26,469 nt of DNA from a virus. The position numbers and the translations under genes are program-made. Where the stretch lies: the IMG/VR virus record IMGVR_UViG_3300030503_001052, positions 1-26,469 of that record; one strand, given 5' to 3'. The notes beneath the pieces were generated by a model. That model worked only from the letters and a program-made list of their open reading frames with translations. It was not told where the DNA came from and did no database searches. How positions within the stretch are numbered: position 1 is the stretch's first letter; each line of letters opens with the position of its first letter. Shown here in pieces: positions 1-6,187 of this stretch.

Positions 1-213
1 ATGAGTCAAGAAGATCGCGCGCAGGAGCAGGAAATCATGGAGTGGGAGCGCAACAACAAGGTACGCTCCCAAAAAACGTATAGCCCGACCGATGCGGGCT
101 ATGGACCGGAGTGGTGTGAGGAATGCGGCGCCGTCATGCCGGAACTGCGTCGCATCGACGGGCGCAGGCTCTGCACAGCGTGTCAAACCATGCAAGAAAA
201 ACAACGTCGATAA
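1..213 (+). CDS. TraR/DksA-type C4 zinc finger protein
   Basis: A 70-residue protein with a four-cysteine zinc finger: Cys39-x2-Cys42 and Cys58-x2-Cys61, in the context CEECG and LCTACQ. This is the signature of the TraR/DksA family, of which many phages carry short versions. Family members bind in the RNA polymerase secondary channel and alter promoter response without binding DNA specifically. The N-terminal part is short and charged, as in TraR, and lacks the long coiled coil of full DksA. The gene is on the plus strand, convergent with the late operon that ends at 297, so it belongs to a different transcription unit. The ATG is the first base of the window, so the ribosome binding site and any N-terminal extension cannot be seen. 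The family call is secure; its role in this phage is inferred. Confidence 0.8.
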   Translation: MSQEDRAQEQEIMEWERNNKVRSQKTYSPTDAGYGPEWCEECGAVMPELRRIDGRRLCTACQTMQEKQRR

Positions 214-296
214 CTATTTTCGCATGGCGTCCGCTGACCGTCGTTTCCTTGCACTGCGAACCGACCGCCAGTGGAACCAAAGCAGCAACAAGACCA

Positions 297-1103
297 TTAG
301 GCGAAGGTACTCATTGCATCGAGGGTACCCTTGTAGCCCGCCCAAAACAGCGTATTTCTGATATCAAGAGACATATTGCGATCCAGGCCGTTGGCATAGC
401 CGGTTTCGATCAAGGCGAAGTGCGCTCCCTCTTGCTTATCCAGATCGACGCGGGTGTTTTCGTTCGCGGCGAGCAGCATGTTGACGTCGCGCGCCAGCAA
501 ATCGACCACGGAGAAGGAACGTCCCTTCGACAATGGCGCCATGGTCGAGACCAACTGGATGCCGATGCGCGGCACCGCGTCGACCACCAGTTTGTCGGCC
601 GGAATATTGTTGACCAGCCCGCCATCCTGCAATATCGCCCCCTGAAAGGGCACGGCCGCATACACTGCCGGAATGCACGCCGAACAGCGCGCGGCAAAGG
701 CGACCGACGTCGTTCCAGTCGTCGTTTTGCTGAACTCGAAGCCTGTCTCCGTGACCGCATCTGACGCCATGATCGTCAACGGCGTTGTTAATTCATTGAA
801 CGTGGCGCCGAAAGTCTGATTCTTCAGCCAGTCCAGCAACGCATTTCCCGAACAGTATCCCCTACCGCGCAACGCCGGCCATGGACTGAAAGTCAGCATG
901 TCGGACCAGTCACGATGCAATGTTAGCTCCTTCATCGCATCGAGATCCATGCCGCATGCCGCCAGGACCGCGACGATGGAGCCGCCCGACGTCCCAGCGT
1001 ATTCGATCGGCGTGAATCCCGCATCGCGGATGGCCAGCAGCGCGCCGACATGGGCGGGAAACCGGAACCCCGACCCGGAAAGCGCAACCCGGATCGGCCT
1101 CAT
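297..1103 (-). CDS. Patatin-like phospholipase
   Basis: A 268-residue protein with all the patatin landmarks: a glycine-rich oxyanion segment near residues 9-20 (SGSGFRFPAHVG, a variant of the usual GGGxRG), the nucleophile elbow GTSGG with Ser39, and the DGG motif with Asp159 (LQDGGLVNN). Ser39 and Asp159 would form the catalytic dyad that hydrolyses acyl lipids. No signal peptide or membrane segment is visible, so it would be cytoplasmic unless released by the holin. Its ATG overlaps the stop codon of the preceding gene as TAATG, so it is translationally coupled to the lysis genes and is the last gene of the late operon. A lysis-helper lipase acting on host membranes is the simplest reading. 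An accessory (moron) lipase or a defence-type patatin effector is the alternative. Confidence 0.85.
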   Translation of the reverse strand: MRPIRVALSGSGFRFPAHVGALLAIRDAGFTPIEYAGTSGGSIVAVLAACGMDLDAMKELTLHRDWSDMLTFSPWPALRGRGYCSGNALLDWLKNQTFGATFNELTTPLTIMASDAVTETGFEFSKTTTGTTSVAFAARCSACIPAVYAAVPFQGAILQDGGLVNNIPADKLVVDAVPRIGIQLVSTMAPLSKGRSFSVVDLLARDVNMLLAANENTRVDLDKQEGAHFALIETGYANGLDRNMSLDIRNTLFWAGYKGTLDAMSTFA

Positions 1104-1465
1104 TACGCCCCCGCAGCAACGGTTGCAACGGCCACTGCCGCAGCCGGCTGGGCCGACAAGCTCGTGTCCGGGGCTGGCAAGGTGGCTTGGGCGACTGGCG
1201 CCGCAAACGCTGGATCGCCCGCCGCCTTATAGCTCGCGACCATCGCATTGATTGCGCCGGTCAATGCCGGCGCAATGGCCATGTAGCTCACTTGCGCTTC
1301 TTGCGCGGCGCCGATTGCGCCCTCTACCGTTCCCAACACAACATTCAACTTGGTATTGCCGGCAGCAGTCGGGATCGCGGCTTGCACCTGGCGCACGCCA
1401 ACGTCCAGCACTTTCAAGAAATTGAAAGCCAGTTCAAGGTCATTTAAAAAATTCAGCAAAGGCAT
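1103..1465 (-). CDS. Small helical phage protein in lysis region
   Basis: About 120 residues. The N-terminal two thirds are mostly helical (LNFLNDLELAFNFLKVLDVG, then a segment around YMAIAPALTGAINAMVASYK). The C-terminal tail is rich in Ala, Pro and Val and is probably disordered. I do not recognise a named family with confidence, although similar short helical proteins occur beside phage lysis genes. It has no clear transmembrane helix or signal peptide. AGGAG lies only one base before the ATG at 1465; the TTG two codons downstream (1459) has better spacing, so the true start may be there. The gene sits 4 bases after the lipoprotein gene and overlaps the patatin start by one base. The longer upstream reading in this frame runs through two other genes and was not used. 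Confidence 0.6.
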   Translation of the reverse strand: MPLLNFLNDLELAFNFLKVLDVGVRQVQAAIPTAAGNTKLNVVLGTVEGAIGAAQEAQVSYMAIAPALTGAINAMVASYKAAGDPAFAAPVAQATLPAPDTSLSAQPAAAVAVATVAAGA

Positions 1466-1469
1466 ACTC

Positions 1470-1664
1470 CTAATCGTCGTAATTGCAGGTGATAAAAGAG
1501 ATCGATTCGATCTCCGCAAATTGTTGTCGGACGGTAAGCCGCCCAGTTTGGGATTCCGGGGCGCCATCGGGTGGTGTCCAGGTGTGGACGATGAAATCCG
1601 GTCGGCAAGACACATTGACGCATCCGGCGCACAGCAAGGCGATGAGGACGCTAAGGCCCCGCAT
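1470..1664 (-). CDS. Small lipoprotein, candidate outer-membrane spanin
   Basis: A 64-residue protein that begins with a short charged segment, a hydrophobic stretch (LSVLIALL) and a lipobox-like CAG-Cys15, so it should be exported, lipidated at Cys15 and anchored in a membrane. The mature part is only about 50 residues and is not especially proline-rich. Its size, its lipoprotein signal and its place directly after a holin-like gene resemble Rz1-type outer-membrane spanins, which help disrupt the outer membrane at lysis. It overlaps the end of the holin-like gene by 14 bases. A cysteine at the -3 lipobox position is unusual. The lipoprotein call is good; the spanin role is inferred from context. 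Confidence 0.6.
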   Translation of the reverse strand: MRGLSVLIALLCAGCVNVSCRPDFIVHTWTPPDGAPESQTGRLTVRQQFAEIESISFITCNYDD

Positions 1665-1869
1665 CGCCGCCGTCGTTTTTTGCGGTCAGTGACCCCTCCG
1701 GCTGCATATCGCGCACCACGATCAGGATCGTGCCGCCGGCCATCGCCATGTTCAGGTGCAAGAAACCGCCAAGCTGGGTCCGGTCCACCAATACGGCAAT
1801 CGCGCCCCACGCGACATAACCGACCGTGGCAATAGCGATCTGGCAAGCCGTTTTGACGTCGATCCTCAT
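1651..1869 (-). CDS. Small two-helix membrane protein, candidate holin
   Basis: A 72-residue protein with two predicted membrane helices, about residues 9-28 and 33-53, joined by a short loop (VDRTQLGG), and a polar tail containing TAKNDGGD. The start was chosen at the ATG at 1869 because it forms an ATGA overlap with the endolysin stop codon; the longer frame upstream only shadows the endolysin. Small two-helix proteins next to an endolysin are typical holins, which form the inner-membrane lesions that let the endolysin reach the cell wall. No named holin family is recognised, so the role rests on topology and neighbours. Confidence 0.6.
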   Translation of the reverse strand: MRIDVKTACQIAIATVGYVAWGAIAVLVDRTQLGGFLHLNMAMAGGTILIVVRDMQPEGSLTAKNDGGDAGP

Positions 1870-2333
1870 GCGGTCGCCACGTCGTATTGCGTCAGGTTGT
1901 GCGTATGGATCACGTCGGCGATCTTGGCAAGGTAATCGGGATCGGTGCAATACCCGGCCTTGACGATGGCCGCCGCAAACGCCAACGCATTGCCCCGCAC
2001 CAGCACCGCCGCTGCGTAGCGCGGATTGATGCGGAAAAACGCCGCATGATCGTCCAGGCAAGCCTGCCAGGTTGGATATTTACGCCACTTCGCGGCAACG
2101 ATTACCCAATTACCGTCCAGGAACTCCTCGGTCGGAATGCTGACGGTCTCGCCCAGCCAGGACGGGTCGGCCTTAACCCCGAACAGGTTCATCGCGGACA
2201 GGGCAAGGCCTGACTTATCCCAGCCCGACTCCAGCGCGCCCTGGGCGATCACGAATGCAGCCGAGATGCCGGTCAGCTTGGCCGATGCGACCGCCGCCGG
2301 GGCAATCGCTGCAATAAAATCTTCTGGTGTCAC
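1866..2333 (-). CDS. Endolysin, GH73-type glucosaminidase
   Basis: A 155-residue protein that matches the FlgJ/GH73 family of N-acetylglucosaminidases over nearly its whole length. The catalytic glutamate is probably Glu35, in AQGALESGWDKS, followed by the conserved MNLFGVKA segment at residues 48-55 and a C-terminal AGYCTDPDYLAKI segment typical of the fold. It would cut peptidoglycan glycan strands during lysis. There is no signal peptide, so export depends on a holin. The start is a GTG at 2333, which overlaps the previous stop codon as GTGA and has AAGGAG eight bases upstream. It consists of the catalytic domain alone, with no cell-wall binding module, as is usual in phages of Gram-negative hosts. 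Confidence 0.88.
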   Translation of the reverse strand: MTPEDFIAAIAPAAVASAKLTGISAAFVIAQGALESGWDKSGLALSAMNLFGVKADPSWLGETVSIPTEEFLDGNWVIVAAKWRKYPTWQACLDDHAAFFRINPRYAAAVLVRGNALAFAAAIVKAGYCTDPDYLAKIADVIHTHNLTQYDVATA

Positions 2334-2920
2334 GCTTTTACTCCTTCTTTTGCTCCCGCTTTTACTTCAAGCCTGGCCGTCAGTTCGTCCGGCGAATAGA
2401 CAAATCCGGGTTTGCGGGGAAATGCCTGAAATACCCATAAAGGGAAACTTGCGCCGTGGATGCCGTGGCCCTTGGCGCGGTGAAATTTTTGATGCAGCAC
2501 CAGCATGTTGGCCGCGCTATCCACGAAAATTTCCGGGTGATCGGGGTCGAACGATGTCCAGTCGAAGCCACGCGCCACGGTCAACGCCAGCAGCATGCCG
2601 GTCAGGGATTTGGAGACGGGAAAGGTTTCGCCGGTCGGCAAATCCGTCTCGATATCCAGTACAGGTAATTCCTTGATCTCGCCCAGCGCGATGTCCTTCA
2701 CCATCACCCAATCGACGCCCTCGGTAAATGCGTCTTCGCACAGGACGTGGTGGTACTCGATCCCCATCGCCTGACCACTGATCGCGCACACGTCGCCGTG
2801 CCGATGGCCGTCGCGCTTGGTCTTCTCGAAAGTCCGGGTGGCCACACGCGTGTGATCGGGGTAATACACCTCTTCGGCAATCGTCGCCTTGAACAGGTGC
2901 TCATGTTTCGGGTCGTTCAT
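2330..2920 (-). CDS. HNH-like phage protein of unknown role
   Basis: A 196-residue protein. Two segments resemble an HNH nuclease core: CAISGQ...IEYHH (Cys45, His57, His58) and ANMLVLHQKFHRAKGHGIH (Asn138, His143, His147, His152, His155). The spacing between the two halves, about 80 residues, is longer than in compact HNH enzymes, so the middle may be an insertion. The fold call is based on motif resemblance only, and nuclease activity is not established. It lies between the coiled-coil membrane protein (ATGA overlap at its start) and the endolysin (GTGA overlap at its end), so it is produced with the lysis genes. HNH proteins are more usually found beside packaging genes, which makes this position unusual. 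Confidence 0.55.
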   Translation of the reverse strand: MNDPKHEHLFKATIAEEVYYPDHTRVATRTFEKTKRDGHRHGDVCAISGQAMGIEYHHVLCEDAFTEGVDWVMVKDIALGEIKELPVLDIETDLPTGETFPVSKSLTGMLLALTVARGFDWTSFDPDHPEIFVDSAANMLVLHQKFHRAKGHGIHGASFPLWVFQAFPRKPGFVYSPDELTARLEVKAGAKEGVKA

Positions 2921-3243
2921 GGCAGGCGCACCCCGTAGCGCTCCAGCGCGACGCCGATGGCAATGGCGATGATCAATTTGAGGACGTCGTACAGCACCAG
3001 CCCGGTAATCTTCTTTTGCTCCGATTCGTGCGCGTCGAATTTTTCGGAGAGCTTCTTTTGCGCATCCTTGACGTTCGCCAGATCGTGTTCGAGCAAACCG
3101 ATGCGCTGGTTGCTGCGCACCAGGTCCTCATAGGCGTTCGCCATGCGTTTGATGTCGTTCGCCATCTGTTCGATGAACGAATCGAAGCCCTTGACGCGTT
3201 CGTCGAGTCGGGCAACTGCTACATCGAGGTTTTCCGTACCCAT
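2917..3243 (-). CDS. Coiled-coil protein with C-terminal membrane anchor
   Basis: A 108-residue protein. Residues about 5-80 form a charged helical, coiled-coil region (DERVKGFDSFIEQMANDIKR and following), and residues about 82-100 form one membrane helix (LYDVLKLIIAIAIGVALERYG). This layout resembles XhlA-type phage proteins, which work with holins at the inner membrane, but the match is by architecture, not by a diagnostic motif. It comes first in the lysis group and overlaps the next gene by ATGA. No good ribosome binding site is visible before its ATG. A role as holin accessory or as the membrane partner of the lipoprotein at 1470-1664 is possible. Confidence 0.55.
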   Translation of the reverse strand: MGTENLDVAVARLDERVKGFDSFIEQMANDIKRMANAYEDLVRSNQRIGLLEHDLANVKDAQKKLSEKFDAHESEQKKITGLVLYDVLKLIIAIAIGVALERYGVRLP

Positions 3244-3301
3244 GTTTTATTATGTGGAGGTTGATTTGCCTTCATGCTGGCGTCACGACCTGGGCGGCGC
3301 G

Positions 3302-3787
3302 CTACTGGAGCCGCAGCAATGCGGTCGAGGATGTGTTGGTGGGCATGAGAATGGTGAACGTCCCGGCGGTCACGGTCTGCAAACCGCCGAAACTGCCGAT
3401 GTAAGCGGCGCGCGTGCCGTTCGTGTTGTTGTACATGAGGCAGCCGGAAGTCGAGAACGATGCCGAGGTCCACGTCGGGTTCACGCCCGGCGTAGTGAAC
3501 GCCACGGTGCCGCTGACACTCGGCGTCATATTATTGGCCGCCGTGATATCGAACCCGCCCTGCGTATAGCCGGTTGCGGTCGGCAACTCGTCAGTTCCCA
3601 TGTTGGCAACTGTCGGCGCTCCCGAACCTGCCCCGTAATTAGTGGTCGCCGCACCATAGGTGCCGGTCGGGGAAGCAATGCCGAGCGCCACCCGATAGTC
3701 GTTGCCGGTGGTGGTCGTAAAATTGTGCAATGCCTGCATCAGCTCCGATTTGAAGCTGGTCGGCATGGCGGTGGTGAACCCGGCCAT
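3302..3787 (-). CDS. Conserved small phage structural-type protein
   Basis: A 161-residue protein starting MAGFTTAMPTSFKSELMQAL. The pattern SFKSEL, HNFT, a YRVALG strand, and then a Ser/Thr/Gly-rich beta region with a GYTQGG segment is shared by many tailed phages, usually near fibre or tail genes, where these proteins are of unknown function and probably virion-associated. AGGAG lies six bases before the ATG, and the start is one base beyond the previous stop codon, so it is coupled to the gene at 3789-4259. No enzyme motif, signal peptide or membrane helix is visible. The phage-protein assignment is fairly sure; the function is not. Confidence 0.6.
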   Translation of the reverse strand: MAGFTTAMPTSFKSELMQALHNFTTTTGNDYRVALGIASPTGTYGAATTNYGAGSGAPTVANMGTDELPTATGYTQGGFDITAANNMTPSVSGTVAFTTPGVNPTWTSASFSTSGCLMYNNTNGTRAAYIGSFGGLQTVTAGTFTILMPTNTSSTALLRLQ

Positions 3788-3788
3788 C

Positions 3789-4259
3789 TCATGCTCCTAG
3801 ATTGTGAACGGCGCGGAACTGGATGGATTCGGGGGCGCCCGGATTGCGATCGGCATGCCAACTGCGCTCGATATGCATCGAGGTCGCAAAATGCTGTTTC
3901 AACAAGGCATACAGATAGTCGGCCGTATCGGCGGCATTGCACTCTGCCTCCCACGGGGTGCCTTGTGCGGCTGCGATGATTTGCGCGACGACTTGATCGA
4001 GAGATAGGTGATGCGCCGGGTCGAGCGGCGCCAGCAAGCGCGGGTGACCAACGGTTTGCAGGGCGCTGCGCTCGCCGACCTGAACCGCCGTGTGGTGGGC
4101 CGTCAACAGATCGATGATGGCCGCTTGCAACTTGATCGCCGCACCACGTTTTTCACCAGCGATGTGATCCGCGATATCAACGATATGCGAGGCCGTGGCC
4201 TCGGCCCACTTGTCTGCACTATGGGGGCCGCCATTCGTGACTAAGATTCCGGTAGACAT
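3789..4259 (-). CDS. Hypothetical phage protein
   Basis: A 156-residue protein that I do not recognise. It appears soluble and mostly helical, with several His-rich stretches (LTAHHTAVQVG, DPAHHLSLDQ) and no obvious membrane segment or catalytic motif. The start was placed at the ATG at 4259 (MSTGILVTNGG) because GGAG sits five bases in front of it; the frame extends six codons further upstream to another ATG with no such site. It lies between the PAAR gene and the conserved small phage protein on the same strand. Confidence 0.5.
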   Translation of the reverse strand: MSTGILVTNGGPHSADKWAEATASHIVDIADHIAGEKRGAAIKLQAAIIDLLTAHHTAVQVGERSALQTVGHPRLLAPLDPAHHLSLDQVVAQIIAAAQGTPWEAECNAADTADYLYALLKQHFATSMHIERSWHADRNPGAPESIQFRAVHNLGA

Positions 4260-4329
4260 GCTTTCTCCATTCAACACATATCGAAGCGTGAATCATGGAG
4301 TCACGAATAGCATTCCAAGTCCAAGCGAC

Positions 4330-4608
4330 TTACACCGTCAGGACATTCATGCTGCCGGTGGTAATGATGGCGCCACACCCGGCACGGTCACCGGCCTTAA
4401 TGAAACCCTTGCCACCGCTGGTATTGCGCGACGATGAAATCAGTTGCGTGTCGCCATGACCTTCGATGGGACAACGGTGATAATCTCCCTCGACCGCCAC
4501 CGCAATGCCGTTGGCAACGATGTTATTGCCGGAGGCCGAGATAATGGTCCCGCCGTGCGTGCTTTGCTCGCCCAGCCGCGCCAGGCTGATGCTGACGGTC
4601 ATGCTCAT
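4330..4608 (-). CDS. PAAR-domain spike tip protein
   Basis: A 92-residue protein that is a PAAR domain from end to end: ARLGEQSTHGG at the start, then SGNNIVANG, VEGDYHRCPIEGHG and GDRAGCGAIITTGS. The conserved His and Cys residues (STHGG, YHRCPIEGH, AGCGA) are the usual metal-binding ligands of the sharp cone that caps trimeric VgrG or gpV-type spikes. It should sit on the tip of the spike encoded at 19528-20286, which appears to lack its own tip domain. Its ATG follows the stop of the GV-repeat gene after one base. It lies far from the spike gene and next to the fibres, which is unusual but workable for a separate tip. Confidence 0.85.
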   Translation of the reverse strand: MSMTVSISLARLGEQSTHGGTIISASGNNIVANGIAVAVEGDYHRCPIEGHGDTQLISSSRNTSGGKGFIKAGDRAGCGAIITTGSMNVLTV

Positions 4609-4609
4609 A

Positions 4610-5803
4610 TCAAGTCCCTGTCATGGAAACGATGGAAGAAATTAACGCTGGCTGCGGTTGATGCAGCTCCACGATATTGGCCGATGTCCGTACCGATATG
4701 CCGGCTGACACAATGGTGGCATTGCTGTTGATCAGTCCGGCCAGCGCGCTGGCAACCTGGGATAAGGTCTGCCCGGACCCGATCGTGACGGCAACACTCG
4801 GCAACCCGGCAAATGTCACCGTGACCGTTCCACCCGGCACGGGTGAGCCCCAAAGACCAAAGGCCGACGACGGACTTAATGAAAACAGTGTTCCAGGAGC
4901 GCCCGACGCAGCACTCCCAGTCAAGCCGGTACTTGGGTCGAACATACTAGCCAAGCCGAACGCACTGTCGGATGAAACACCGGGTGACAGCAAGAAAATG
5001 CTGTCGACGAATGCCCCAGCGGAGCCAGTCGCCGCCACCGGCCCAAGCGGAACCGGGAAGGTAGCAGCAATCTCCCCGAGCAGCGCGGTAGCGGCCACAC
5101 CGGGCGCATCCAGCATCAGGCTTAGGGAAGATGGCGAAACGGCGGTAATTGCCGCCACACCAGGCCCGTTAGCGGACGGGTTGGCGGTTACGGCTCCGGC
5201 CGCACCGATCGCCTCCACACTGTTGTTGACGATCATCACTGCCGGGCCACACACGCCGACGCCGGCGACACCACTAAACCAGGACTCTGGCGGCGCATCG
5301 ATCACGAGGGAGGCATCGCCGAGTGTCCATAAACCCAACACGCCATCGCTGGTGATAGGGAAAGCACCGATGGCAATGGCGACCATCGGCGTAATGGGCG
5401 CGATGGCCGTGACGGTTGATGCGCCAGCAATCGCCACGTTCAATGTGCCGGCCAACTCGCCGATCGCGCTAGTACTGGCGGCACCGACTGCGTTATCACT
5501 GAGTGAGAGCGCTACCGATCCGACCGAAGCAGAAGCGGAAACAGACGGTACCGGGACGCTGCTCGATGGCGTAAAAACACCAACTGCACTCGCGGAGGTG
5601 ATCCCGGAAAATTGCCAGAATTGGCTGAGAGAAAGCACGCCGACCGCACCCGTCGCGACGCCCGAACCGGCTCCGATTGACGCGTTGTTGCCGGACAATG
5701 CACCAGCGGTCGCCGACGAGGCGACGCCGACGAGCACGCCATCGGCAATCGACGTGCCGTCTGTCCCGAGCGCGGCGGTCCCGAGCGGGTAAAGCCCAAG
5801 CAC
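4610..5803 (-). CDS. GV-repeat, Ala/Gly/Ser-rich phage protein
   Basis: A 397-residue protein made largely of degenerate tandem units with the pattern GVxATxAxG followed by eight to fifteen variable residues, for example GVASSATAG, GVATGAVG, GITSASAVG, GVAAITAV and GVAATALLG. Such repeats occur in tail or fibre-associated proteins of several phages, and beta-solenoid or extended beta structure is likely. The last 90 residues differ: PGGTVTVTFAGLPSVAVTIG and SGQTLSQVASALAGLIN resemble a small beta-sandwich module. The start is a GTG at 5803 with only a weak ribosome binding site. The gene fits exactly between its neighbours (14 bases after one stop codon, one base before the next start). A long plus-strand frame over the same DNA is a mirror of the codon usage and was rejected. 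Confidence 0.6.
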   Translation of the reverse strand: MLGLYPLGTAALGTDGTSIADGVLVGVASSATAGALSGNNASIGAGSGVATGAVGVLSLSQFWQFSGITSASAVGVFTPSSSVPVPSVSASASVGSVALSLSDNAVGAASTSAIGELAGTLNVAIAGASTVTAIAPITPMVAIAIGAFPITSDGVLGLWTLGDASLVIDAPPESWFSGVAGVGVCGPAVMIVNNSVEAIGAAGAVTANPSANGPGVAAITAVSPSSLSLMLDAPGVAATALLGEIAATFPVPLGPVAATGSAGAFVDSIFLLSPGVSSDSAFGLASMFDPSTGLTGSAASGAPGTLFSLSPSSAFGLWGSPVPGGTVTVTFAGLPSVAVTIGSGQTLSQVASALAGLINSNATIVSAGISVRTSANIVELHQPQPALISSIVSMTGT

Positions 5804-5816
5804 GCGTCAGTCCCGT

Positions 5817-6185
5817 TTAGGTAAAGTACAGTTTGACGGTCGTCAGTTGCTCTTGTGCGGTCGGCAGTGTTGTCAATACTGTATTGGCAAGCGCAGCCGT
5901 CAACCCCGCAATCGGTGTCGAGATGGTGCCCAGGCCAAGAATCGTGGCACCGGCAGCATAGTTGACTGCATCAATCACATCTTGGCGTTGCAGATCAACC
6001 CATTTTCGCAACGCAATGTTCTTGAACATCGCGACAATGATGACGTCGGTACTCGTCAATATAGCCAACGCCACCGCCGATCCAAAGCGATCAAGAAAGT
6101 CGCCTTGGTCCATGTACCAGAGATACACGGGTGGCAGAGGCGCCGGCGGCGCGACATACTGCGCCGGATCAGTGGTGGTGAACAT
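5817..6185 (-). CDS. Small FLxRF-type fibre-associated protein
   Basis: A 122-residue protein. Its N-terminal 25 residues are proline-rich (PPAPLPPVYLWY). After this comes DFLDRF, an AILTSTD segment, and a hydrophobic half with AVNYAAGATILG. DFLxRF, AIL and VNYxAG recur in the same order in the protein at 8908-9348, so the two are probably related. The family of small phage proteins with an FxxRF...IAI core usually follows fibre genes and may help fibre assembly or attachment, but no function is proven. The ATG is two bases after the 712-residue fibre gene and has AAGGA seven bases upstream. Confidence 0.55.
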   Translation of the reverse strand: MFTTTDPAQYVAPPAPLPPVYLWYMDQGDFLDRFGSAVALAILTSTDVIIVAMFKNIALRKWVDLQRQDVIDAVNYAAGATILGLGTISTPIAGLTAALANTVLTTLPTAQEQLTTVKLYFT

Positions 6186-6187
6186 GA

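Noticed and set aside
252-273. Bulged hairpin (CACTG/CAGTG arms) between the convergent genes at 213 and 297
   Set aside because: The stem is short with a bulge and has no T-tract on either strand, so it cannot be supported as a bidirectional terminator.
1103-1846. The long 247-codon minus-strand reading that includes the helical lysis protein
   Set aside because: Its first 127 codons run over the holin-like and lipoprotein genes in another frame; only the part from 1465 has protein-like sequence.
3143-3979. A 278-codon plus-strand frame
   Set aside because: Covers parts of three minus-strand genes and has the Arg/Gly/His-rich composition of a shadow frame.
4677-5792. A 371-codon open frame on the plus strand, Ala/Pro/Thr-rich
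   Set aside because: It lies antisense to the GV-repeat gene, is explained by that gene's codon composition, has no matching neighbours on its strand and no ribosome binding site; the minus-strand gene fits its neighbours to the base.
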